DNA of 64,000 bases from Alphaproteobacteria bacterium. GTDB lineage: Bacteria > Pseudomonadota > Alphaproteobacteria > Elsterales > Elsteraceae. The DNA is taken from assembly GCA_004292755.1 (NCBI GenBank), contig RDXE01000027.1, forward strand, positions 54,069 through 118,068, written 5' to 3'. The translations under genes and the position numbers were made by a program. Under the pieces are notes generated by a model. It did not search any database, had not been told where the DNA came from, and saw only the letters and a list, made by a program, of their open reading frames with translations. This document shows positions 1 through 7,806 of this stretch, piece by piece; position 1 is the first letter of the stretch; the number at the start of each line of letters is the position of its first letter.

Positions 1-2
1 TG

Positions 3-812
3 CAGGAAGTGGACGTCAAGGCCGCAACCACAGTGGCTGAAATTGCTGCCACGCTGGATGCCTTGCCTGACCTGCGGGCGTTCGCTGTTGCCAACACCAC
101 CTTGATCGTTGCCGCGGAAGACCCGAGCGTCGGCACCAAGGAACTGTCGGACATCGCGTTCAAAGCCGACGGAGTCGCCGTTGGCGGGGTGACGGTCGGC
201 GGCATCACAGCCGCGACTGGAAGCAACCCGTTCGGGGCGCTGCCATCGATCGTGACACCGGGTGCCAACAGTTCAGAGGTTGGTCTGACTGCAGTCCCAG
301 CGTCCACGGCCGCGGGTCTGGATGCGGTGATCGGGCCCTACACCAAGGCGCCAACGGAATTGATGCCAGGGATCGATGCCGGTACGCCGACGCTGGTCCC
401 ACTCGGGCCACTGATCCAGGGCGTTGATATCGTGGGTCCATTCCCAGCGCACAGCAACTTCGCCAGCCCTGCTGACACGATGTTTGAGTTCGGCGTCGAT
501 AAGATGCAGATCCAGAACAATGTTGGCACGCCGCAGGCGGTACCGACGGCGTTGTTCGCAGTCAGCGTTGCCTCGGCCGCCACCCCGGCGGATGTGCCGA
601 CGGAGATTGTCACGGCTGCTGGCGGCAACTGGGGTGCGAACAAGGCGTTCCTGGCCAAGGTTGATGCGGGCGGTGGCGCTGGTGTTTACCTGTTCGTCAA
701 CGACGGTACCGCCAACGCCGAAGCAGGCATGGACGTGTTCGTCCGCATGACCATCATCGGCGGCGTTCCAGTCACGCCGGGTGCTTTGACGGTGACGGAC
801 TACTTCATCTGA
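3..812 (+). CDS. C-terminal part of a probable large secreted or surface protein (5' end outside window)
   Basis: The reading frame is open to the left window edge, so only the last ~270 residues are visible; the GTG at position 9 is just the first possible start inside the window. The composition is rich in Ala, Gly, Val, Thr and Pro and has very few Lys, Arg or Cys, as in large extracellular repeat proteins. The last ~60 residues (AFLAKVDAGGGAGVYLFVN, then a strand ending in LTVTDYFI) resemble the short beta-rich tail found at the C-terminus of some type I-secreted proteins, where residues alternate toward a final hydrophobic-aromatic end. That is a resemblance only; no RTX nonapeptides are visible. 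A strong terminator follows 29 bases after the stop. I cannot name the function. Confidence 0.6.
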   Translation, partial: QEVDVKAATTVAEIAATLDALPDLRAFAVANTTLIVAAEDPSVGTKELSDIAFKADGVAVGGVTVGGITAATGSNPFGALPSIVTPGANSSEVGLTAVPASTAAGLDAVIGPYTKAPTELMPGIDAGTPTLVPLGPLIQGVDIVGPFPAHSNFASPADTMFEFGVDKMQIQNNVGTPQAVPTALFAVSVASAATPADVPTEIVTAAGGNWGANKAFLAKVDAGGGAGVYLFVNDGTANAEAGMDVFVRMTIIGGVPVTPGALTVTDYFI

Positions 813-840
813 CCAGCCAATCTGCTCTGATGTAGCGGGC

Positions 841-870
841 GGCGGCGCTGGGCCTTCAGCGCCGCCGTTT
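841..870 (+). terminator. Rho-independent terminator after the left-edge gene
   Basis: A perfect 10-bp GC-rich stem (841-850 pairing with 857-866) with a 6-base loop is followed by a short T-rich tail (GTTTGGCATTT). It lies 29 bases after the stop of the left-edge gene and separates it from the aap genes. Confidence 0.75.
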
Positions 871-1023
871 GGCATTTAAGGCCCACCGTCAAAGGCGCAT
901 CCGGGACCGTGGCACGACGGTGTTTGCGGCTGATTGTTCCTGCTTCCCTTTGGCACAGTTGGTGCGTATGAGTTTAGCGCGCGCGGCGGGGAGCCTGGGC
1001 AACTGGGTGCCGCGCGGGGAACC

Positions 1024-1059
1024 CGCCACCTCCTGCCCCGGAGGTGGCGCTTTGGGAGG
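1024..1059 (+). promoter_or_regulatory. 5'-UTR hairpin plus Shine-Dalgarno of aapJ
   Basis: A perfect 10-bp inverted repeat (1024-1033 with 1040-1049, loop TGCCCC) ends only five bases before the GGGAGG ribosome-binding site (1054-1059) of aapJ. There is only a CTTT tail, so it is a weak terminator at best. It more likely shields the mRNA 5' end or acts as an attenuator. Confidence 0.5.
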
Positions 1060-1068
1060 CATAAAACG

Positions 1069-2097
1069 ATGTTCAAAAAGGCAACCCTGCTGGCGGCCGC
1101 TGTTGTCGGTGCCGGCATTTGGACAGTTCCGGTTCCGGCTGAGGCTGGTGCGGTGCTGGATGCAATCCGTCAACGCGGCAGCATCCGCTGCGGCATTCAA
1201 ACCGGCACCCCGGGCTTCGGCTTCCCGGACAGCGCTGGCGTGTGGCAGGGCTTCAACGTGGAAGTATGCCGCGCCGTTTCGGTCATGTTGTTCAATGACC
1301 CCAGCAAGGTGCAGTTCGTTCCGGTCACCTCGCAGCAGCGCTTCCCGGCGCTCCAGGCGGGTGAAGTGGACCTGCTGTCCAACAACAGCACCAACACTCT
1401 GACCCGTGACACCCAGCTGGGCTTCAACTTCGGCCCGACGGTGTTCTATGACGGCCAGGGCCTGATGGTGCCGCGCCGCCTCGGCGTGTCCAAGGCGACC
1501 GAGCTGAACGGCGCCACGGTCTGCGTGCAGCCCGGCACCACGACCGAGCTGAATCTGTCTGACTTCTTCCGTCAGAATCGCATGACCTTCAACGCGGTCG
1601 TGATCGACAACCAGGCCGAGCTGCGCAACGCGTTCTTCGCTGGCCGCTGCGACGTCTACACCAACGATGCCTCGGCGCTGGCCGCTGATCGCACCGTTGC
1701 GCAGAACCCGAACGACTACGTGATCCTGCCGGAGCGCATCTCCAAGGAGCCGTTGGCTCCCGTGGTGCGGCATGGCGATGAGCAGTGGTTCGACATCGTG
1801 AAGTGGGCCGTCTACGCCCTGATCGAAGGCGAAGAACTGGGCATCACCAGCCAGAATGTGGACACCTTCCTGACCTCCAACAACCCCATCGTTCGCCGCT
1901 TCCTGGGCGTCGAGCCGGGCATGGGTCAGGCGCTGGGCGTCGATCAGCGCTACGCCTACAACATCCTGAAGACCGTCGGGAACTATGGCCAGATCTTCGA
2001 CAAGTGGCTCGGCGCTGGCTCGCCGATCCGTCTGGAGCGCGGCCTGAACGAGCTGTGGACCAAGGGTGGTCTGCAGTACGCACCGCCGGCGCGCTAA
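1069..2097 (+). CDS. aapJ: General L-amino-acid ABC transporter, periplasmic binding protein AapJ
   Basis: This 342-residue protein binds polar amino acids in the periplasm and delivers them to the AapQM permease. It starts with a clear signal peptide (MFKKATLLAAAVVGAG, then a PAEA-like cleavage region) followed by the family-3 solute-binding fold (RGSIRCGIQTGTPGFGF, later VCVQPGTTTELNL and a C-terminal region ending GGLQYAPPAR). The length matches the AapJ/BztA family (~340). I chose the ATG at 1069 because GGGAGG sits 9 bases upstream and the signal peptide begins there; the frame stays open upstream to 934, but that extension is not signal-like. A terminator-like hairpin follows, a layout that typically lets binding protein be made in excess over permease. 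Confidence 0.93.
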   Translation: MFKKATLLAAAVVGAGIWTVPVPAEAGAVLDAIRQRGSIRCGIQTGTPGFGFPDSAGVWQGFNVEVCRAVSVMLFNDPSKVQFVPVTSQQRFPALQAGEVDLLSNNSTNTLTRDTQLGFNFGPTVFYDGQGLMVPRRLGVSKATELNGATVCVQPGTTTELNLSDFFRQNRMTFNAVVIDNQAELRNAFFAGRCDVYTNDASALAADRTVAQNPNDYVILPERISKEPLAPVVRHGDEQWFDIVKWAVYALIEGEELGITSQNVDTFLTSNNPIVRRFLGVEPGMGQALGVDQRYAYNILKTVGNYGQIFDKWLGAGSPIRLERGLNELWTKGGLQYAPPAR

Positions 2098-2441
2098 ACC
2101 CGCGTCGCGGACCCGATCTGAAGCGTACCTGCGGCGCCGCTGGGACCCACCCAGCGGCGCCGTTTTCTCAAGCGCCTTCAGTCGGCGGCATAAAGTTTGC
2201 TTGTACAGCAAGTGCCAAGGGGTTCGGCGGCTTGCCCACGCCTTGGGCACGCCCAGCGAGGACTCTTGGACTCCAGACCGTCACATCGCTATCATGATGG
2301 GGTTGTCTGGGGAGAGACGACGACGTGGGAGGCTGTCATCACCAGTCCGTGACTGGGATGGCTGGGGATAGCACGCTCGACCGGGCGGGACCCGTGGTCG
2401 TAGCGGTCCGTCGCATCACGACGCGGCGGTGGGAGGGCAGA
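2098..2441. other. aapJ-aapQ intergenic region
   Basis: The 344 bases between aapJ and aapQ hold the hairpin terminator annotated separately, near the aapJ end. I see no further coding sequence or recognisable operator; the in-frame extension upstream of aapQ (from 2325) lacks transporter-like sequence and is most likely untranslated leader. Confidence 0.5.
2133..2166 (+). terminator. Terminator/attenuator between aapJ and aapQ
   Basis: A perfect 12-bp GC-rich stem (2133-2144 with 2150-2161) with a 5-base loop is followed by GTTTT. It lies inside the operon, so partial read-through would set the ratio of binding protein to membrane components. Confidence 0.8.
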
Positions 2442-3638
2442 ATGGTGGACATTGCGGATCGCTCGCAGCGAGCGTCCTCCGGCGGGCTTGCCGGATTGCT
2501 TTACAATCAAGTGGTCCGGGGGGTGCTGGTCCAGGTGCTGGTCGCCGGACTGGTGGTGCTGGGCTTCTGGTACTTCGCCAGCAACGCAGCCGAGAACATG
2601 GCCCGCGCGGGCCTCGTTTACGGCTTCGGCTTCCTGGAACGGCCTGCCAATTTTCCCATTGGCGAAGCCATGATCGAGTATAGCCCGGCTGACACCTATG
2701 GCCGGGCGATCATGGTGGGTCTGTTGAACACGCTAAAGGTCGCCTTGGTTGGCTGCGTGTTGTGCACTGTGCTTGGCGTGTTTTTGGGCATCATGCGTCT
2801 GTCGCCCAACCCCCTGCTGAATGGCTTGGTGCAGGCGTACATCGAGATTGTGCGCAACACGCCGCTCCTGCTGCAGCTGATCTTTTGGGCATTCATCACC
2901 CGCGGCGTGTTCCCTGGACCGCGGCAGGCATTGGAACCGCTGCCCGGCGTGTTCCTGTCGAACCGCGGCGTCAAGCTGCCCTGGATCGAGTACCACCCAG
3001 CGCAATGGTACCTGTTCGGCGCTGTCGTGATCGGCATTGTGGTGACGATCATCTATCGCGCCCATGTCAAGAAAGTGCAGGAAGCGACCGGGCAGATCCG
3101 CCCGGTGTGGCCGGTTCTGCTGACAGCAGTGGTGGCGGTCCCGGCGCTCGTTGTGCTGGCCCTCGGTGTGCCGCTGCGGCCCGACATGCCCGTGTTGCGC
3201 GGCTTCAACTTCGTTGGCGGCATTACCCTGACGCCGGAATTGGCCGCTTTGCTGATTGGTCTGGTGATGTACACGTCCGCCTTCGTGGCGGAGATTGTGC
3301 GCGCTGGCATTCAGTCGGTGTCCAAGGGTCAGTGGGAAGCAGCGCGGGCCTTGGGTTTGTCGGACGGGCGGATCATGCGGATGATCATCCTGCCGCAAGC
3401 CTTGCGGGTGATCGTGCCGCCGCAGATTTCGCAGTATCTGAACCTCACCAAGAACTCCTCCCTGGCGGTGGCGATTGGCTACCCGGATCTGGTGGCCGTG
3501 GTGAATACCACGATGAACCAGACCGGCCAGTCGATTGAGACCATCTTGTTGATCATGGCGGCTTATCTCAGCGTTTCGCTGTCGATTTCGCTGTTCATGA
3601 ACTGGTTCAACACCCGTATCGCCATCAAGGAGCGGTGA
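2442..3638 (+). CDS. aapQ: General L-amino-acid ABC transporter permease AapQ
   Basis: One of the two inner-membrane subunits of the general amino-acid importer, 398 residues. It has an N-terminal membrane segment (VLVQVLVAGLVVLGFWYF), a periplasmic insertion typical of AapQ/BztB, and the polar amino-acid permease core with the EIVRAGIQSV...GQWEAARALGL loop that contacts the ATPase (about residues 285-315). The ATG at 2442 is preceded by GGGAGGGCAGA, whereas the longer frame from 2325 has no transporter-like sequence. It is separated by one base from aapM and is translationally coupled to it. Confidence 0.92.
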   Translation: MVDIADRSQRASSGGLAGLLYNQVVRGVLVQVLVAGLVVLGFWYFASNAAENMARAGLVYGFGFLERPANFPIGEAMIEYSPADTYGRAIMVGLLNTLKVALVGCVLCTVLGVFLGIMRLSPNPLLNGLVQAYIEIVRNTPLLLQLIFWAFITRGVFPGPRQALEPLPGVFLSNRGVKLPWIEYHPAQWYLFGAVVIGIVVTIIYRAHVKKVQEATGQIRPVWPVLLTAVVAVPALVVLALGVPLRPDMPVLRGFNFVGGITLTPELAALLIGLVMYTSAFVAEIVRAGIQSVSKGQWEAARALGLSDGRIMRMIILPQALRVIVPPQISQYLNLTKNSSLAVAIGYPDLVAVVNTTMNQTGQSIETILLIMAAYLSVSLSISLFMNWFNTRIAIKER

Positions 3639-3639
3639 G

Positions 3640-4752
3640 ATGACCACTGCATCGCAACGCATCGACACCGCAGAGGTGTTGCGTCCACCGGCTCTCGAAA
3701 CGGGACCGTTGGGCTATATCCGCAAAACCTTCTTCAGCTCCTGGCTGAACACCATCGTCACCTTGGTGTGTCTCTACGCGCTGTGGCGCCTGATCCCACC
3801 CATCGTGGAGTGGGCGTTCATCAACGCGGTGTGGACTGGCAATCGTGAGATGTGCCGCGCGGCCCAGGCAGAAGGGTTGGCCGCGTGCTGGGCGTTCATC
3901 GGTGAGAAGTTTGAGTTCATGATGTTCGGCTTCTTTCCAGCGGACGACCGCTGGCGGCCGGCCACCATGGTTGGCATCTTCCTGTCGATGATCGTGGCGA
4001 GCGCCTTCCCCAAGCTGTGGCGGCGGGAACTGTTCTACGCCTGGGTTGTTGCGCTGGCGGTGATGTATTGGCTGATGGCGGGCGGCTTGGGCTTGACCCC
4101 GGTCGCCACCAAGGACTGGGGTGGCTTTGCCCTCACCTTGGGCGTGGCGGTCATCGCCATCGTCTGTTCGTTCCCGCTGGGGGTGGTGCTGGCGTTGGGG
4201 CGGCGGTCCAAACTGCCGGTGATCAAAACTCTGTGCGTGATGTACATTGAGTTGATCCGCGGCGTGCCGTTGATCACCGTGCTGTTCATGTCGCAATTCG
4301 TGTTCCCGCTGCTGCTGCCTGCGGGCGCAACGGTGGACAAGCTGCTGCGTGCCCAAATCGGCTTAATCCTGTTCTCGGCAGCCTATATCGCCGAGATCGT
4401 GCGTGGTGGCTTGCAAGCCATGCCGCGCGGTCAGTTCGAAGCAGCCGACAGCCTCGGTCTTGGCTATTGGCAGACCATGCGGTTGATCATCCTGCCACAA
4501 GCCTTGAAGATCACCATCCCGGCACAGGTCAACAGTGCCATTGGTTTGTTCAAGGACACGTCGCTGTTGCTGATCATCGGCATCTTCGACTTGATGTCGT
4601 CGATGCGCGGCGCGCTGTCGGACACCGACTGGCTGGGCTTCAACGTCGAAGCCTACGCCTTCGTCGCCGTGGTCTACTTCGTGTTCTGCTTCGCGATGTC
4701 CCGCTACAGCTTGTATCTGGAAAAGCGCCTGTCGCCCGAACGCAAACGGTAA
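3640..4752 (+). CDS. aapM: General L-amino-acid ABC transporter permease AapM
   Basis: Second inner-membrane subunit of the Aap importer, 370 residues, pairing with AapQ. It contains several hydrophobic segments and the ATPase-contacting loop EIVRGGLQAMPRGQFEAADSLGL (split here for length: EIVRGGLQAM, then PRGQFEAADS). Its ribosome-binding site AAGGAG lies within the end of aapQ, and the ATG follows the aapQ stop by one base. In the canonical locus the ATPase gene aapP comes next; here a strong terminator follows the stop instead, so the ATPase must be encoded elsewhere. Confidence 0.92.
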   Translation: MTTASQRIDTAEVLRPPALETGPLGYIRKTFFSSWLNTIVTLVCLYALWRLIPPIVEWAFINAVWTGNREMCRAAQAEGLAACWAFIGEKFEFMMFGFFPADDRWRPATMVGIFLSMIVASAFPKLWRRELFYAWVVALAVMYWLMAGGLGLTPVATKDWGGFALTLGVAVIAIVCSFPLGVVLALGRRSKLPVIKTLCVMYIELIRGVPLITVLFMSQFVFPLLLPAGATVDKLLRAQIGLILFSAAYIAEIVRGGLQAMPRGQFEAADSLGLGYWQTMRLIILPQALKITIPAQVNSAIGLFKDTSLLLIIGIFDLMSSMRGALSDTDWLGFNVEAYAFVAVVYFVFCFAMSRYSLYLEKRLSPERKR

Positions 4753-4785
4753 CGGGTCGACGCTCACAGTCGGTACTGTCTCAAG

Positions 4786-4822
4786 CCCCCCTCCCTCGCG
4801 CCCAGCGGGGGAGGGGTTTTTT
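4786..4822 (+). terminator. Rho-independent terminator after aapM
   Basis: A C-rich arm (4788-4797) pairs with GGGGGAGGGG (4807-4816) and is followed directly by six T residues (4817-4822). It ends the aap operon just where the minus-strand MNT gene also ends. Confidence 0.85.
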
Positions 4823-5144
4823 ATGGCGAGAGGGGTGGGAGCGGGGCGCCATCGCGCGCGATGACGGCCTGCATGTCGGGGGACAGGCGACACCACTCGA
4901 CCACGTCGACGGGAAACGGCAAGTCGGACTGGTCAAACGCCTCGCGCAGGTCCGCCATCACGGCCAGCGGCAGCGGTGCGTTTCCCAGCAGCACCAGATC
5001 GAGGTCGGAATAGCGCCGTGCTCGCCCGGTTGCCCGGGACCCGAACACCAGCACTGCTATGCCGGGCAGCACTTGATCCAGGATACCTTGCACCAGTTGC
5101 TGGTGCTCGCGAGTTAACTGCAATGGCGGTTGGGTAATACTCAC
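4821..5144 (-). CDS. MNT-type nucleotidyltransferase (probable antitoxin of a HEPN/MNT pair)
   Basis: A 107-residue minimal nucleotidyltransferase. The signature GSRATGRARRYSDLDLVL (about residues 35-52) is the GSxxxGxxxxxSDxDL motif of the DNA polymerase beta-like superfamily, which binds NTP and metal; a further Asp occurs in the downstream VDVVEW strand. In HEPN/MNT systems the MNT partner neutralises the HEPN protein, in several cases by modifying it with AMP. It begins with GTG at 5144, overlapping the stop of the upstream HEPN gene by four bases (GTGA), so the two are translationally coupled. The family assignment is firm; the antitoxin role is inferred from pairing. Confidence 0.85.
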   Translation of the reverse strand: MSITQPPLQLTREHQQLVQGILDQVLPGIAVLVFGSRATGRARRYSDLDLVLLGNAPLPLAVMADLREAFDQSDLPFPVDVVEWCRLSPDMQAVIARDGAPLPPLSP

Positions 5145-5554
5145 CGCAACTTCTCGTCCAGGCGCTCTAACAATTCAGAAATCTCTGCAATGAAGGTCGC
5201 CAGATCCGCTATCACACTGAGCGCGGCAGACTCCTCATAGAGGTGACTGCTCTTTCTCTTCAGTTCACGATACTGCTTCCATTGTGGCCAATCGCCAGAG
5301 ATAAGCCCTTGATCGCTGGCGAGACGGATCAAGCCTTGAAAACTGAGTCCCATAACATCATCTCTATTTGCAGCCCGATCTGCCAACACCCGTCGAATAA
5401 GTTTGTGTGAGAGTTCGTACGTAAGCTCGAACCGCTGAATCAATCCGTCCCGGAGTTGATCGTCGGTCTCATCAATCCGGTATCGGTTCAGGCCTTCGAC
5501 CAGACGATTGAAGGCGCGCCGCAGGACGGCGACATTGATGCCAGAAACGACCAT
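5141..5554 (-). CDS. HEPN-type nucleotidyltransferase-binding protein (HI0074 family)
   Basis: About 137 residues, mostly helical, in the style of the substrate-binding partner of nucleotidyltransferases (HI0074-like): it starts with a helix carrying LRRAFNRLVEGL, then RDGLIQRFELTYELSHKLIRR, the conserved central helix of this family, and ends with a charged helix ISELLERLDEKLR. I chose the ATG at 5554 because homologues begin near this helix; the frame continues to 5653 with basic, unlikely sequence. It precedes and overlaps the MNT gene. The canonical RxxxxH ribonuclease motif of HepT-type HEPN toxins is not evident, so toxicity is not proven by sequence. Confidence 0.75.
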   Translation of the reverse strand: MVVSGINVAVLRRAFNRLVEGLNRYRIDETDDQLRDGLIQRFELTYELSHKLIRRVLADRAANRDDVMGLSFQGLIRLASDQGLISGDWPQWKQYRELKRKSSHLYEESAALSVIADLATFIAEISELLERLDEKLR

Positions 5555-5680
5555 GTAGCCAGGGTGTCGTCGTACCCTGTTGGGTGGCAAGTTTTTTCGA
5601 CGCTGGATTCGGTCGTCCGCGATCAGGCCGCAGGGCCCAATCGCGGAACCCAATCTTGCGTTGATCCGCGAGCCGGACTG

Positions 5681-6664
5681 CTACCCATCCACCCTCGCGC
5701 CGGAGGCTTTGACGACGGGTTCCCATTTGCGCTGCTCGGCCGCGATGAACGCCGCGAAAGCCGCGGGGCTCAGGGGAGAGGGGATGGCGCCCATCTCGGC
5801 GAAGCGGGTGCGGGTGGCGGGATCGGCCAGGATGCGCGCCACATCGGCGGACAGCCGCTCAACAATGCGCGCGGGCGTGCCCGCCGGGGCGAACAAGCCG
5901 TGCCAGGAGGTTGCCTCAAACCCCGCCAAGCTCTCGGCGATGGTTGGCACCTGGGGGGCCGTGGCGGAGCGTTGCGGTGAGGTGACCCCCAAGGCCCGCA
6001 CGGTGCCTGCCTGGGCCTGCGGCCAGGCCAGCGTCATGTTGTCGAACGCCAAGTCGATGTGGCCCGCGGTCAAGTTGTTCATCACCTCGCCCGAGGAGCG
6101 ATAGGGGATGTGCGTCATGTCGGTGCCAGTCATCATCTTGAACAGCTCAGCTGCCAGATGCGTCGACGTGCCAGCACCTGAGGAGCCATAGTTCAGCTTG
6201 CCCGGATTGGCGCGCAGATGGGCGATCAAGCCCGCCAAGTCAGTCGCAGGCAGGCGTGGATTGACCACCAGCATGTTGGGCAGTTGCGCGATCAGGCTGA
6301 CTGGCTGGAAATCCTTCACCGCGTCAAAGGGCAGGCGGGTGTAGAGGAAGGGATTGATGGCATGGGTGGAAACCGTACCGACCAGCAAGGTGTGGCCGTC
6401 CGGCTCTGCCCGCGCCACCTGCTGGGCACCGATATTGCCGCCCGCACCGGCGCGATTCTCCACCACGAAGGATTGCTTGAAGCTTTCGGCAAACCCCTGG
6501 GCCAGCAAGCGCCCGAACAAGTCTGTCGTGCCGCCAGCGGCAAACGGTACCACAATGCGCACGGGCCGGGTCGGCCAGGCATCCGCTTGCGCAAAGGCCG
6601 GGGTGATCGCGCCGCCAAGGGCCAGCACACTGCCAAGCCCCGCTGCGAACAGAAGCTGTTTCAT
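5681..6664 (-). CDS. Bug/TctC-family periplasmic substrate-binding protein (tripartite tricarboxylate transporter type)
   Basis: A 327-residue binding protein with a signal peptide (MKQLLFAAGLGSVLALGGA...PAFAQ) and the typical start of mature Bug proteins (WPTRPVRIVVPFAAGGTTD). Further family marks are ENRAGAGGNIGAQQVA, the LNYGSSGAGTSTHLAAELF strand-loop, and the ending IAAEQRKWEPVVKASGARVDG. Such proteins bind organic acids or other small carboxylates with Asp/carboxylate-recognising loops. The ATG at 6664 follows GGAGGAAACC. No tctA or tctB membrane genes are nearby, so this is an orphan binding protein, as is very common for this family; the ligand cannot be inferred. Confidence 0.9.
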   Translation of the reverse strand: MKQLLFAAGLGSVLALGGAITPAFAQADAWPTRPVRIVVPFAAGGTTDLFGRLLAQGFAESFKQSFVVENRAGAGGNIGAQQVARAEPDGHTLLVGTVSTHAINPFLYTRLPFDAVKDFQPVSLIAQLPNMLVVNPRLPATDLAGLIAHLRANPGKLNYGSSGAGTSTHLAAELFKMMTGTDMTHIPYRSSGEVMNNLTAGHIDLAFDNMTLAWPQAQAGTVRALGVTSPQRSATAPQVPTIAESLAGFEATSWHGLFAPAGTPARIVERLSADVARILADPATRTRFAEMGAIPSPLSPAAFAAFIAAEQRKWEPVVKASGARVDG

Positions 6665-6776
6665 CGGTTTCCTCCATACCGCGCGGGTGTTGGATGCCCC
6701 GCGTCGCTGTGGAACTAATATATCAGTTCCAAGGCCACCCGTACCAGGGGACGCGTCGCGCGGTGGAGGAGGGGGG

Positions 6777-7793
6777 TCACGCCGCGGCTGGCATCTCCTG
6801 GCTGCGGCCTTCTTCAACCGCGTGGCAGGCGACGAGCGTGCCTGTGACGGCGGGTTTGGTCTCGGGCCGTTCGCGCTTGCAGCGGTCGTTGGCGAGTGGG
6901 CAGCGCGGATGGAAGGCGCAGCCTGTGGGCGGATTGATTGGGTTCGGCACTTCGCCCGCAACGGGCACACGCTCCCGGCCGGTCATATCCAGATCGGGCA
7001 AGGTGTCCAGCAGCAAACGGCTATAGGGGTGCTGTGGTGCCGCGAACAGGGTGCGCGCTGGTGCTACCTCCACCAACCGACCGAGATACATCACGCCGAT
7101 GGTGTCAGACATGTGATAGACAACAGCCAAATTGTGGCTGATGAACAAGTAGGTGAGTTGCAGCTCCCGCTGCAGATCCTTCATCAGGTTCAGGATCTGC
7201 GCTTGCACCGAGACATCAAGCGCCGAGGTCGGCTCGTCACACACCAGGAACTCCGGCTTGGAGGCCAGTGCCCGTGCGATCGAAATGCGCTGACGCTGCC
7301 CACCAGAGAATTCGTGCGGGAACTTGGAACCATCGGCCGGGTTCAAGCCAACCTGGCGCAGCAATTCGTCCACCCGCTTTTGGATCGCTGTGCGGTCGGA
7401 CAAGATGCGGTGGGCGAGAATCGGCTCGGCGATGATCGAGGACACGCGCCAGCGCGGGTTCAGGCTCGCGTAGGGGTCCTGGAAGATCATTTGCAGCTTG
7501 CGCCGCACGGGTTGCTGCTGTTCGCGCGACATGGCGGCAAGGTCTGAGCCATCGATCGAGATGCTGCCGCGGCTTGGGCGATACAGCCCAACCACCAGCC
7601 GGGCGACGGTAGACTTGCCGCAACCCGACTCGCCCACCAGCGAGAAGGTTTGCCCGCGTGGAATCTCGAAGGACACACCGTCCACAGCTTTCAGCAACTG
7701 GCGCGGTGCGCCTTCCAGCACCCGGTTCAGCCAGGGGCGGGAGACGTCAAAGGTGCGGGCAAGATCAGTAACGCGCAGCAGGATATCGCTCAT
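6777..7793 (-). CDS. Dipeptide/oligopeptide ABC transporter, ATP-binding subunit 2 (DppF/OppF type)
   Basis: 338 residues. Walker A GESGCGKS, signature FSGGQRQRI and Walker B FLVCDEPTSALDV are intact. The C-terminal oligopeptide-ABC extension carries the Cys motif GCAFHPRCPLANDRC that usually holds an iron-sulfur cluster. It is the last gene of a five-gene minus-strand operon (binding protein, two permeases, two ATPases). The ATG at 7793 starts MSDILLRVTDL, with a GGGAGAGACA ribosome-binding region. The true substrate (di-/oligopeptide or another Dpp-type ligand) is not readable from the sequence. Confidence 0.93.
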   Translation of the reverse strand: MSDILLRVTDLARTFDVSRPWLNRVLEGAPRQLLKAVDGVSFEIPRGQTFSLVGESGCGKSTVARLVVGLYRPSRGSISIDGSDLAAMSREQQQPVRRKLQMIFQDPYASLNPRWRVSSIIAEPILAHRILSDRTAIQKRVDELLRQVGLNPADGSKFPHEFSGGQRQRISIARALASKPEFLVCDEPTSALDVSVQAQILNLMKDLQRELQLTYLFISHNLAVVYHMSDTIGVMYLGRLVEVAPARTLFAAPQHPYSRLLLDTLPDLDMTGRERVPVAGEVPNPINPPTGCAFHPRCPLANDRCKRERPETKPAVTGTLVACHAVEEGRSQEMPAAA

Positions 7794-7806
7794 GTGTCTC
7801 TCCCGC

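Noticed and set aside
889..2250. 453-codon open frame on the minus strand opposite aapJ
   Set aside because: It is antisense to a strongly supported transporter gene, has Arg/His-rich composition without domains, and arises from the GC-biased codon use.
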